Assembly (NCBI RefSeq): GCF_030348765.1
Contig: NZ_JAUCEU010000007.1
Location: 6,049,501-6,113,500, forward strand
Length of the DNA stretch: 64,000 nt
Direction of reading: 5' to 3'
DNA from: Neobacillus sp. CF12
GTDB taxonomy: Bacteria > Bacillota > Bacilli > Bacillales > Cytobacillaceae
This document shows, piece by piece, positions 1-11,200 of this stretch. How positions within the stretch are numbered: position 1 is the first letter of the stretch; each line of letters starts with the position of its first letter. The position numbers and the translations under genes were made by a program. Under the pieces are notes generated by a model. That model searched no databases. It had not been told where the DNA came from and saw only the letters and a list, made by a program, of their open reading frames with translations.

Positions 1-1
1 C

Positions 2-3000
2 CCTCAATTCACAGTTGATTCAGGAGCGAAGGTAACGGTGAAAGATGAAAAGGGTAAAACGTTTGCAACGGATAATCCGACATCTTTTAATAACACAATT
101 GCTTATACGTTTATTAACCCGTATTATGCTGTAACAATGGATGTCAGTAACTCGCCATATTCAGTCGAAGCGAGTGTACCAGGACATTTCAAAGGATATG
201 AAAAAACACCAGTCATTGGTGAAAATAAATTTGGCTATCAATCAGGAACAGTAAAAGATATCAGAGGTCTTTTCCCGATTCTTTCAGGTGGAGATGTGAA
301 TGGGGATAACGTCATTGATATCAATGACATCCTTTCGGAGATCCAAGCTTATAACGATTATTCGTTCCTTAGTGCGCTTCTTGGTGGAAACGATCCATCC
401 GTTAAATCGCTATTAAAAAGCGTTCGTAACAATGATATTAACTATACGGGTTCACTGATTGCGACAAGTAAAATTGATTACAATGATTTCTATTTTATTT
501 TCAAAAACTTCGGGTTGAAAAATCAAAGTGCGATCGACGCAGGGTTAACGGTTCCAGAACCGCAACTAACGTTAACGCAAGATGTGACGATTGGGACAAA
601 CAGAGGAAGTTATACAAATCCAAATTTCGATTCTCTTGCAAAAACATTCACCTTACATGCTGGTGATGGAATCGAACAAATCAGAGCAGCGCTAAATTTT
701 GCAGGACCAAGACAAAAAACAAGTGATACGACCATTCCAAAGTTACAAGACTTACAAAATGGTTCGACAATCTCTCTCATCCCAGTTAGTGATGTGTTTA
801 AAGATGATGTAGTATGGAGAAAAGCAATCACAAAAGTGATGTTAGGTTCAACAGATGTTACAAATTTAGTGAAAATCTCAGAAGCATCTACGTATTATGA
901 TCAATTTGGCACGCTAACGGTTATGCCTTCTAAAATTACGTTACCTGGTTCGTTATTTACGACGGCTACGAATTACACAGTTACCATCAAAGCGACTGGT
1001 TATCAAGATGTAACCAATACCTTTACGGTATCAACTACAGCAATTCCGACGCCTACTATACCAGAAGTGACTGATCCATCAAAAGCACATGTAGGGAAGG
1101 ATTTAACGTTTACCTTTACAGATGATGCGAATTGGCGTAATGGAATTAATAATATAAAGGTGAGAACACAAAACAACGCAACCGTTCTAGATATCACAGA
1201 TTTGAAAGACGGTAGTGGGAACAAATATTACGACATTAGTGTACCAGGTCAAATTACCTTTAAGGCAGATTTATTTAAGACGAATGCAGCAACTGTTGGT
1301 CCATCTTCTGCCATCAATCCTGGTGGAACCAACTGGTTGCCTCAGTTGTATAAGTTCGATATCAGCTCAAAGGGTGCAGATAATACCATTTACCCGGTTA
1401 AAACAATCGGACTTGATTCAAACGGTTTTTATTCTCAAGCAGTAGGATACGGCATTACGTTTGATACTCAAGGTGGCGCGCCAGTTAATCCAATTGCAGT
1501 TGGATATAGACCGAGTAGAACCAGAGTAAATAATGATGTCATTACCAATAGTATTGGATTTAATATCAATCCTAGTACAACAAGACCTGGCTATAAATTT
1601 ATTGGATGGTTTAACGATCCATCAGGTACAAGTCAGTGGCAACCAACTAATGATATAGGTGCAGATCAAACCGTTTATGCGAAATGGCAAGTGAATTTTA
1701 CGCAAAGCTATTCACCTGTTGATGTAACGAAACCAAATGGTATCAAGTTTGACGGAACAAGTGGAGCAAGCGGAATTGGTTGGGTACTTGGCGAGGGAGA
1801 TCTGAAAATCAATATTCCAGATTATGCAGCGAATATTCCTTGGTTAACAAGTAAGGATCAAATTGCCAAAATCGAAGCCACTTACTATAAATTAAAGAGT
1901 GATGGAACGACAGAGGCTACGGAAACAAAGTATACGTTAGATCCAAGCACATATGACATGTCAACGAATGATCGAATTGGAACGCTTTCATTTACGACTG
2001 CGACGGAAAAATTTGCAACTGAACATCCAGATCAAAAATTTGCGTTTAGTGCAGCACCAAGCTTAGCTAAGGGTAGTCCAAATGCTGGCTATAAATTAAC
2101 AATTACAGCAAAAACAGGTGAAACGCTTGATGTTCCAGATGTTAAACTTAGTTATCGACGTCATATTGACTTAAATGGCGGAACATTAAAGAATTCAACT
2201 GACTTATATTTAGCCGATGCACTTGTTAATGGTTTAGCTACTGCACCCAATTTACAAACAGCATTATCATTTGTAACAAATGGATCACTCTCATTAAGTG
2301 ATAAATTATATCTGGACAGTGCGAACTCAAGTGACAAGGTGTCAACGATTTCACAAAATAACGGCATTTTCCTAACCGATAATGCAACTTACTATTTATG
2401 TTGGATTAAAACACCTCCAACCGTATTGAAGGATACTGTTGAAAACATTGTAGGTAGCGATATTACGTTACCATTTACAGATGATGGAACATGGAAAAAT
2501 AATATCAAAGCAGTTAAAATTGGTTCAAAAGAATTAGTTTTAGATAAGGATTATACAATTAGCAATAACACTATTACGTTAAACCATGACCTATTTACAG
2601 CAGGACAAAAGGTCAATGTGGCAATCGTTTCTGAAGGTTATGCGGATGCACTCGTTACAGATCAAGTAATCGGACATAAAGTAACGTTTGTATCAAATGG
2701 CGGAGATCCTGTTCCAGCTCAAATCGTAGATCGAAATGCAAGAAAGCCACTAGATCCTACAAAGGTCGGCTATAAGTTCTACGGTTGGTATACGGATCAA
2801 AATTTAACAACACCATATGATTTTGCAAACATTGTAACAAAACCAATTACACTATATGCAAAATACGCTTTAGTCGGTTCTCTTATTTTAACAGATACGA
2901 CAGATAACGCGCTTGGTAACGATATGACACTTGAATTCCTTGATTCTGAGTGGGCAAATGCGATTACTAAAATTAAAGTTGGTGCAATTAATTTAGATGG

Positions 3001-3985
3001 AACAAAATATAAAGTAGATAAGGTTGCACGTACGATTACATTGGATAAGAGTGTCTTCACAAAAACTGGAGATTTCACGATCAATATCAGTGCTACTGAT
3101 TATGCAGATGTAATCGTAACCCAAAAAGTGGTGAATGGATATAATGTGCATTTCGTCCTTCCAAGTGATGCTCCTACTGAGCTAAAGGATGCAGTAAAAG
3201 ATCAAATAGTAGCACGCAGAATAACAGCACCGTCTGTTTATGGTTATGATTTAGCTTGGTTTGCAGATGAAGCATGTACAATTCCTTGGGATCTCACAAG
3301 CTCGATCTATTCTGCAAAAACACTTTATGGAAAATGGTCACTTCATAAGTTTACTATTGTCTTTGATAGACAGGATGGTGGCTTAGTAGAAAGTATGGCA
3401 GTAGATTACAGCAAGACAATTAGTGCACCAACAGCACCAACAAAATCAGGTTATGCATTCCTTGGATGGTATAAGGATCCGGCAGGTAAAACGGCTTGGA
3501 ATTTTGCAACAGATAAAGTGTCAGGCGATACAATACTTTATGCAAAATGGGCAGCTGGTGTAGAAAACCATGGAGTTTACAACAAGGATGTCATTATTAG
3601 CTTTAATGAAGCAACCGCTAAATTAGATGGCAAAGATTTCACAAGCGGTACGGCTGTTACTGGAGAGGGTAACTACACATTAGTGATAACGGACGCAGCC
3701 GGAATCGTATCAACCGTGAAATTTACAATTGACAAAACAGCTCCTAAAGCACCAATTGTGAATAAAGTGACCTCCACGGCTAAAGTAGTAACAGGTAAAG
3801 CTGAAGTTGGCTCTACGATTTTAATAAAAGCAGGCACAAAAACACTTGGCACAGGAACAGTTGATAGCAATGGTAAGTTCACTGTTTCAATTGTAAAACA
3901 AATTGTAGGTACACACCTTTACGTAACAGCAATTGACAAAGCTGGAAACGAAAGTTCAGTTACAAAGGAAACTGTAAGTAAATAA
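2..3985 (+). CDS. Giant secreted S8 protease-like protein, C-terminal part (5' end outside window)
   Basis: The frame is open to the left edge, so this is the C-terminal ~1,328 residues of a longer protein; the in-frame GTG at 38 is not its start. It aligns along its whole length with residues from about 1,345 onward of the complete paralogue at 5240-13267, so the missing N-terminus is probably a signal peptide and subtilisin domain (inference). Visible modules in order: a dockerin-like calcium loop (GGDVNGDNVIDINDI) and a partner segment (SKIDYNDFYFIFKNFG) about 60 residues later; heme/hemoglobin-interacting-like beta modules, two containing F.DD..W.N.I; three InlB/Listeria-Bacteroides type repeats ending in YAKW or YAKY; and a C-terminal Ig-like pair. 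No LPxTG or SLH anchor is seen at the end. The last ~142 residues are almost identical to the paralogue. Likely an extracellular or surface protein. Confidence 0.85.
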   Translation, partial: PQFTVDSGAKVTVKDEKGKTFATDNPTSFNNTIAYTFINPYYAVTMDVSNSPYSVEASVPGHFKGYEKTPVIGENKFGYQSGTVKDIRGLFPILSGGDVNGDNVIDINDILSEIQAYNDYSFLSALLGGNDPSVKSLLKSVRNNDINYTGSLIATSKIDYNDFYFIFKNFGLKNQSAIDAGLTVPEPQLTLTQDVTIGTNRGSYTNPNFDSLAKTFTLHAGDGIEQIRAALNFAGPRQKTSDTTIPKLQDLQNGSTISLIPVSDVFKDDVVWRKAITKVMLGSTDVTNLVKISEASTYYDQFGTLTVMPSKITLPGSLFTTATNYTVTIKATGYQDVTNTFTVSTTAIPTPTIPEVTDPSKAHVGKDLTFTFTDDANWRNGINNIKVRTQNNATVLDITDLKDGSGNKYYDISVPGQITFKADLFKTNAATVGPSSAINPGGTNWLPQLYKFDISSKGADNTIYPVKTIGLDSNGFYSQAVGYGITFDTQGGAPVNPIAVGYRPSRTRVNNDVITNSIGFNINPSTTRPGYKFIGWFNDPSGTSQWQPTNDIGADQTVYAKWQVNFTQSYSPVDVTKPNGIKFDGTSGASGIGWVLGEGDLKINIPDYAANIPWLTSKDQIAKIEATYYKLKSDGTTEATETKYTLDPSTYDMSTNDRIGTLSFTTATEKFATEHPDQKFAFSAAPSLAKGSPNAGYKLTITAKTGETLDVPDVKLSYRRHIDLNGGTLKNSTDLYLADALVNGLATAPNLQTALSFVTNGSLSLSDKLYLDSANSSDKVSTISQNNGIFLTDNATYYLCWIKTPPTVLKDTVENIVGSDITLPFTDDGTWKNNIKAVKIGSKELVLDKDYTISNNTITLNHDLFTAGQKVNVAIVSEGYADALVTDQVIGHKVTFVSNGGDPVPAQIVDRNARKPLDPTKVGYKFYGWYTDQNLTTPYDFANIVTKPITLYAKYALVGSLILTDTTDNALGNDMTLEFLDSEWANAITKIKVGAINLDGTKYKVDKVARTITLDKSVFTKTGDFTINISATDYADVIVTQKVVNGYNVHFVLPSDAPTELKDAVKDQIVARRITAPSVYGYDLAWFADEACTIPWDLTSSIYSAKTLYGKWSLHKFTIVFDRQDGGLVESMAVDYSKTISAPTAPTKSGYAFLGWYKDPAGKTAWNFATDKVSGDTILYAKWAAGVENHGVYNKDVIISFNEATAKLDGKDFTSGTAVTGEGNYTLVITDAAGIVSTVKFTIDKTAPKAPIVNKVTSTAKVVTGKAEVGSTILIKAGTKTLGTGTVDSNGKFTVSIVKQIVGTHLYVTAIDKAGNESSVTKETVSK

Positions 3986-3993
3986 GAAATAAA

Positions 3994-4027
3994 AAATATC
4001 CCTGAAATTTTTCAGGGATATTTTTTT
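3994..4027 (+). terminator. Rho-independent terminator after the first protease-like gene
   Basis: Inverted repeat AATATCCCTGAAA / TTTCAGGGATATT followed by seven T. The stem core ATCCCTGAAA is the same as in the terminator of the paralogue at 13270-13312, so the duplication included the terminator. Confidence 0.9.
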
Positions 4028-4155
4028 AAGTATTGATAATTAATTGGGCTATTTCCAATGCATCTTCTTTTAACTCCATTTTATGATAATAATTGAATAA
4101 TTCATTTTTCGAACGCTCAATTAAATAAGTGAAACCGAAGTATGCCAAGCGGTCA
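4026..4155 (-). pseudogene. Relic of NprR/PlcR-like regulator (C-terminal end only)
   Basis: Read on the minus strand, the last ~40 codons (FTYLIERSKNELFNYYHK...ALEIAQLIINT) match the extreme C-terminus of the intact regulator at 13360-14580 (YTYLIQRSKKELFHYYSN...ALEIANLLINT). The match ends near 4155 and everything upstream of the fragment is unrelated. It sits in the same place relative to the first protease gene, convergent just after its terminator, as the intact regulator does to the second. It is therefore the stump of a duplicated regulator, not a gene. Confidence 0.8.
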
Positions 4156-4194
4156 ATATTAAGTATGAAATTTGCAAGCGATATTTGGGCAAAC

Positions 4195-4694
4195 AATCCA
4201 GCAAAAGACATAATGTCCTATTTTTCATCGATGGGTACTACATCTACATTAGATTTTAAACCGGAAATGTCTGCTCCTGGAGGAAATATTTATTCTAATG
4301 TACCAGGGACAGAACCGAAAAGTATTGTCATTTTAGCGCTTGATTATGCAGGAAATGATCTTGGACTACGTGGGGAGATCAAAGCTATATTAAATCTAGT
4401 ATGGCCATTCAAACGATTAGTGTAACTCCGACTACGGGTATTAACCAAACCAAATCAGCAAATATTTCTGCTTGGGCTTATAACCGAGGAGACTGAACAA
4501 TTAATGTAAAAAATGCAAGTGGGCAAATTGTAGAGTCATGGATTGTTAAGAATGAAAATGAATTGAAAGAAAAATGGACACCTGATAAAAATCTCCCAAA
4601 TGGCACGTATACGATTACAGTAGATCTCGTGACAAAAGACGGTTTTAAAGTAACGACAACACCTAAACAAGTAACGGTTCTTCAACAACCTTAA
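4195..4694 (+). pseudogene. Relic of a third S8 protease (catalytic-domain fragment plus Ig-like tail)
   Basis: Around 4219-4310 the translation reads YFSSMGTTSTLDFKPEMSAP then GGNIYSNVP, typical of the region just before the catalytic serine of lactocepin/Vpr-like S8 proteases. It then jumps to a LALDYAGN segment, with no GTSMA serine motif in between, so there is an internal deletion. The frame shifts near 4390-4410. The Ig-like tail (IQTISVTPTTGINQT...) is interrupted by TGA at 4494-4496, where TGG would be expected, and ends with TAA at 4692-4694. Deletion, frameshift and nonsense mutation together show it is dead. Confidence 0.8.
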
Positions 4695-4713
4695 GAAATC
4701 AATTGATTTATTT

Positions 4714-4758
4714 AAAAGCTATCATTCCTAATTATTTTTGGAATTTGATAGCTTTTTT
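4714..4758 (+). terminator. Terminator following the S8 relic
   Basis: Inverted repeat AAAGCTATCAttCC...GGaatTTGATAGCTTT followed by a T run. It would have ended the ancestral protease gene and may still isolate the downstream promoter. Confidence 0.8.
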
Positions 4759-5239
4759 ATTTGGGGAATATTTACGTTACCGGATTTATATGGTATTTAT
4801 ATTGGTATTAGTATCCTCGTTTAATATTAATAAATTTTAATTAATGTAACACCCCAATAATTACATAACCTTTTCTCGCACATCACCAATATTCCCCCAA
4901 GTAGAAATAGTAATATAATCCTTTTTAAATTAAAAATTCCAATTTTCTTGATTGGTTTTTCTTGTAAATCACACAATATTTTCAATATTAGTAAAGTATT
5001 GAGTATTAAGTGGTATTTTTTGCGAAAATTGTCGATTTATTAAGGCCTATATTCCCCCAATGTACGATTATTAAAATCTCAATTAATATTTTAGTATATT
5101 TAAGTATTAAGAAAATTATTAATACTTAAATATTTGAGCGCTAATTTGTAAAATGCTCAACAGCTTATTAAACCTTGAACCCTGAAAGTTTTTGGATTTC
5201 ATAAGCTCGTATTTTAATAGTTTATAAGGAGGGTAAAAA
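4759..5239. other. 480-bp AT-rich upstream region of the complete protease gene, with repeats
   Basis: No credible gene. It contains TTGGGGAATATT at 4761-4772 and two copies of the opposite orientation, ATATTCCCCCAA, at 4889-4900 and 5049-5060. It also contains the perfect inverted repeat at 5099-5130, which is listed separately. The ribosome binding site AAGGAGGG lies just before ATG 5240. The length and repeat content suggest a complex regulatory region. Confidence 0.6.
5099..5130. promoter_or_regulatory. Perfect 12-bp inverted repeat, candidate operator
   Basis: TTTAAGTATTAA and its exact reverse complement TTAATACTTAAA are separated by 8 bp, about 110 bp before the start of the giant protease. 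The half-site TAATACTTAA recurs exactly at 14689-14698, upstream of the neighbouring HTH-TPR regulator gene. A role as that regulator's operator is inference. Confidence 0.5.
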
Positions 5240-8200
5240 ATGAGTAAGAGAATGGGACAAACAAAGAGAGTATTATCTATCTTTGTGTTGATTGCAATGC
5301 TTTTAAACATTGCGTTGCCTCAGAGTTTAACACTCGTACAAGCCGCTGCTGGCAAAAGTCAGCAAAGCAAGTCCAGTGAAACTTTTAATGCAGAAGAAGT
5401 AAACCGTATTCTTAAAGGACTAACTCCAGAGCAAAAAGCAAACATTAATAAGCTGACTGGAGCAGAAAATTCGCAAAAAATCCATGTGAATCAAAAGGAA
5501 TTGCGTAGTACAGAAAATATCAATGTTATCGTTCAATTTAAAGTTGATCCAGCTAAGATTCAAATCATCAAGCAATCATTGGCTAAAGGCGGGGCTTCAT
5601 TAAACAGCCAAGCTTTTGCAAGCGAGTTTTCTGAAGCTAAGAAAAAGGTGGAAGCCTCTCATGCTAATTTTAAAAGTTTTGTGAAAACAAACCAACCTAA
5701 GCCGCAAATCATTGGCGGAAAGTCTGCTAAAACTAGTATGAATATTACTAGAGAATATTCAGAAGCATTTAACGGAGTATCTTTAACTCTACCTGCAAAT
5801 ATGGTTGAAACAGTTGCAAATAATCCAGAAGTTGCTTCTGTTTGGCCTCAAGTAGAATACCATGCAGCTGATCAAGGAACTGCTGCACAAACATCAGAGA
5901 CAAGTGGTTCTGTCGGTAAGCCAACAGCAGGCCTTACCTTTATGGGAATTGATAAACTTCAAGCAGAAGGCCATACAGGTATTATTAAATCTGGTCCTCG
6001 TGCGGGTCAAAAAGTTAAGGTCGGTGTATTAGACACAGGTATCGACTACAATCACCCTGATTTAAAGAAAGTATATAAAGGTGGCCATGACTTAGTTAAT
6101 TCAACAGTCGATGCAAATGGTGATGTTATTTATATAGATGACAATGACCCAATGGAAACGATCTATCCTGATTGGGAAGCTGCTAAGGCGAATCCAAATC
6201 CAATGGTTGGTCCACCTCCTGCGGATTATAAAAAATATATCACATCACACGGATCGCATGTTTCAGGAACTATTGCTGCAAGCACGACAAGTAATAATGC
6301 CATGTATTCAGCAAACGGTGTTGCGCCAGATGTTGATCTCTATGGGTATCGTGTTTTAGGGCCAGGCGGTCGAGGGACAGCAGACTCTGTACTGAAGGGA
6401 ATTGACCAATCAGTAAAAGATAATATGGATGTCATCAATCTTTCTCTAGGTGCTAATATTAATGATCCATTGTACCCGAATAGTGTTGCCATTAACAATG
6501 CTACTCTATCAGGTGTAGTGTGTCTAGTTGCAGCAGGTAACGCTGGACCTGGTCAAGCTACTGTTGGTTCTCCAGGAACTTCACCATTAGGGATCACTGT
6601 TGGTGCAAGTAGTATTCCTGAGCAAATTCCAACATTGACGATTGCGAATGGTTCAGCTACGTATAAAGCTCGTTTATTCGGTAAGAGCTTTGCAAATTCA
6701 GATAATCCTTTCGCAGGACAAACTTTACCAATTGTTGATGTTGGTTTAGGTAGTGCGGCAGATTACGCGGGTAAAGATTTAACAGGAAAGATTGCCTTAG
6801 TACAACGTGGCGGAGATCTCCTAAATGTAAAAATGACCAATGCTAAACAATCCGGCGCAGCTGGAATGATCATTTGGAATAACAAGGCTGAAGAGGACAA
6901 CCAAGGCTATATCAATGCTAACTTAGGCGTAAGCATGGACTGGACTTATGCGATTTCATTGACAGAAGCGGATGGAAAAGCCCTTTCAGAAGCGGTATCT
7001 GGTAAAAGTAATGCAACCATTACTTTCCCGAATACACTAGATGCACCCGTTCTTAAAAATGGGGACGAGTTGGCAAACTTTAGTTCTACAGGCCCAGTGA
7101 AGGATTGGAATATTAAACCAGATGTTGTAGCACCTGGTGTCAATATTCTTTCTACAGTTCCTTACGATGTTTGGGGACCACAAAATAATGCAACAACAAT
7201 TGATTACACTTATGCTTATCAGCTAATGTCTGGAACTTCAATGGCAACACCTCATACTGCAGGTATTGCTGCATTAGTTTTTGCTGCACACCCTGACTAT
7301 ACGCCGGCAGATGTTAAGACGGCTTTAATGAACACGGCTAAAGATATTAACACAGATTCAAAGACATACAGTGTGTATCAAGTTGGTGCTGGACGTGTTG
7401 ATCCTGCACGCGCAATAAATGCCGATGTGAAAATTCAAGTATTGGATAAAGTATTTTCAAGAAATGAAGCTCAAAATATAGTGCAGATTGAAAACATTAC
7501 TGGTAACCTTTTCTTCGGCTTTAAAGGTAGAGGAGAGGGTGCTCCAAGTGGCTCTGACGATGTGATTCAGTCTAAAAACTTAAAGATTGTAAACAGCGGT
7601 ACGAACAATAAAACATTTAATGTAAGTAAGCAGTTTATTACGACAAAGTTTGCTCAGTCAAATCCAGTAGGTCCTGGAACAGGAAATAATGTCAAGATTG
7701 ATATTTCTACTGGCAGCTCACCAGTGACTTCTATTGATGTAAGTGGTGGTAGCGCAGTTAACGCAAAAGCAACAATTACGGTTCCAGCAAATGCAATTGA
7801 TGGAACTTACGAGGGCTATGTTAACTTTGTAAATGCGGCTGACCCAACTGATTCTTATCGCATTCCTTTCACAATCATTATTGCTGAAAAAGGAATTAAT
7901 TTTAAAGTAAACCTCAAGGCGTTCTCACCAGGAGAAAGGTATACTGGAAACTTTAGTCCAGCAGCTAGCATCGATACTTCAGCGTATTCTTTTTCTGTGA
8001 ATAGTGGAATGGAAAGTATCTATGTCGTTGTGAAGGATAAAGATGGAAATTATATAGGTGTAGTACAGGATGTACAGGCAATTGATGCGGCAGGTCCAGG
8101 TGTTCAGTATGGTCCTATTTATATTCTAACTGGAGGAAAATATCTTCCATTTACAAAGCCTTATAATGGCACACTTGATCAATCTGGAATTGACACAACG

Positions 8201-11200
8201 CCAGCAGTCTTAAAAGAAGGTGCTTATACTCTAGAGATTATTGCAACGGATGCTTCTGGTGCACACTATACAGCTAATGATACAGTTTATGTAGATTATA
8301 CAGCACCAACTATTACAATGGACGCTGACTCGAAACCAGGAATTTATGAAATCGATCCTACAGGCTATTTACCTGGACAAGAGATTAAAGGATTTTATGG
8401 TAAGGTTTATGACAATAATATTGACGTCATGAAAAATAACGGTGAAACCTCGGTTCCTAATTGGAACGATCCTAGTCATCCTTCACCTGTCGATCAAGCT
8501 CTTAATAATGTTTGGGGTTACGAAGGGCCATGGCCAACCACAGTTTTTAGTACAAACGAAGAAGGTCGTTTCCATTTTGGGATTAGTCCTGAGGACATTA
8601 CACCAGAAGGTAAAGATTTTAGGGTTTATCCAGTCGACTATGCTACATCTGGTGATATGGATACAACAACACAACAATATTACTTCATTAAAAAAGGCTC
8701 ACCATATGTTACTCTTACATCATCTGGTGGTGTAGAATCAGTACCAAATGGACCTGTAGTTGTACCGAATCAAGCATTCAAAGGGACAATTGCAACTAAA
8801 AATGGTACTGGTATGATTGGTGGTAAATTTACAATCAATAATAGTAATCTTTACACTTTCAGCAATATCAGACTTTCGCAAGAATATTCACAGTATTTAG
8901 AAGGTAAAGGTATTACACCTACTTTAACTGTAAGTCAACCGTATAATGATTCATCTGAGGGTGGTCAATCTACAGATATTACGATCAGTGGAATTGGAGC
9001 AGCAGGAGCTCTTGATCATGATATGAATATTATTGAAGCAGATGTCACATATACAAGTCCAAATCCATTTGTTGGAGCAGCAGGTTATTTTGTTACAAAA
9101 TCAAGCTTCACTTATTCAGATGCTGAAAAGAAAGTGGCTAACTTCGAAGTGAATTATCCAAATGTGAAAATGCCAACTTCAATGCTTACAGGTGGTCTCT
9201 TAGCTGAGTCTTTCATGCAAACTACACTTGGCGGTAGCTTTACAAACATTATCAGAGAAACTGGCGGAAAGGTTACGGTACGAGATAGTAATAACAACGT
9301 AGTTGCAGAAACAGACAAACCAAGTACCGATCAAAACTCCATTCAGTATCAGGGAAATTCGGGTGGTACTTATGGAGTGATAGCGCCTGTTAGTGATAAC
9401 CCATATAATGTTGAAGTATTTATGCCAGGACACTTTAAGGACTATTACAAGTCGCCTGTTATTGGCTCAACGAAGTATGGCTATCGTTCAGGTAGTTATT
9501 GGGATAGACCTAATTATGAAGAACCTCTGTTATTAGCTGGGGATGTCAATGGGGATAACGTTATTGACATGAATGACTTAATTGCAGAAATTCAAGCCTT
9601 TGAAGATTATCAGTTCTTGTTCGGCCCTATAGGAGCAACCTCTGATGATAAAGTAGCTTTCTTTACGAATCCTACTACCGGTCATAGAAATAATGATATT
9701 AGCTGGTCTTTCACAGGTCAGAATCAATTTGGTGGATTTTCGTATAGTAAAATTGACTACAATGATTTCTACTATATTTTCAAAAACTTTGGTCAAGTGA
9801 ATCAAACTGCAGTTAATGCTGGGATTTCGGTTCCAACTCCACAGCTTACTGTACCAAGTAATCAAACTATCACATCAAATAGAGGAAGCTATACTAGTCC
9901 AACGTTTGATACAGCTGTGAAAACACTTAGCTTAACTGCTGGAGATGATCTCAACAAAGTAAGAGCAGCCCTAAATTTCTCAGGACCTGCACAAAAGACT
10001 TCAGCTACTCAGTTGCCAACTTTACCAGATTTGAAAAATGGTTCGTCAATTGAGCTAATACCATCTAGCACAACAATCTTAGATGATATTGTTTGGAGAA
10101 AAGCGATTACTAAAGTTGAACTTGTTTTAGGTACAACTACTACAGATGTAACAAGTGCAGCAACAGTAAGTGAAGGATATAGATACTTTGATCCACTTAA
10201 AGGACCTACTAATGTACCTTCTAAAATTAAGTTGCCAGGATCCTTGTTTACTGCAACAGGAGCTTACAGTGTCAAATTTTATGCAACTGGATATACAACT
10301 GTAACAGTACCTTTTTCAATCGCAGATGTACCGATTCCAACACCGAATATTCCATTAGTAACCGATCCTTCAAAAGCACATATCGGCAAGGATTTAACTT
10401 TCACATTTACTGATGATGCGAATTGGCGTAATGGAATTAACAAAATCGTAGTTACAACAGGAGGAAATAAATCAGTAGATATAACCTCTTTGAGAGATGA
10501 TAATAATAATTTGTACTACGATATCACTAATCCAGGTCAAATTACATTTAAGCCAGATTTATTTAAAACGAATACAACACTGACTAACAGCACTTCCTAT
10601 CAAAATGCAACATTAGATCCAGGTGGAGCTAACTATTTACCGCAGACATATAAATTTGTTATCGATTCCACTTTTAACGGGACAGTTTACCCACAAAAAA
10701 CGATTGGTGGAGATTCGACATTTGTTGCTGCACAAGCTGTCGGCTATAGTGTTACGTTTGATAGTGGAAATGGTGGTTCTCTAATTAATCCAATAGCTGT
10801 TGGATACCAACCAAGTAGAACAAGAGAGGGAACAGGATTTCCTATCGCAGGTACAAGACCAGCTCCAACAAGAAACGGATATAGTTTCGTTGAATGGCGT
10901 TTAGTTGATCCAGTAACTCATCAAGTAGCTACTAGTCAATGGAATCCAAATACAGTTTTAACTACTGATATTACCGTTTCAGCTAATTGGAAAATGAATT
11001 ATACGCAAAACCTTTCACCTGTTGATAAAACTAAGCCAGATGGTGCGAAGTTCGCAGGTTTAGTGCTTGGTGAAGATAACCTGAATATCAACATTCCAGA
11101 TTATGCAACGAATGTTTCATGGTTAACGGGTAAAGAGAAGATTGCAAAAATTGAAAAGACTTACAAAAAGTTAGATAGTTCCGGATTAACGATACCGACT

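Noticed and set aside
4129..4425. Open frame of 98 codons as a small gene
   Set aside because: Its first part lies over the antisense regulator relic and the rest is an S8 protease fragment that shifts frame; no ribosome site at its ATG.
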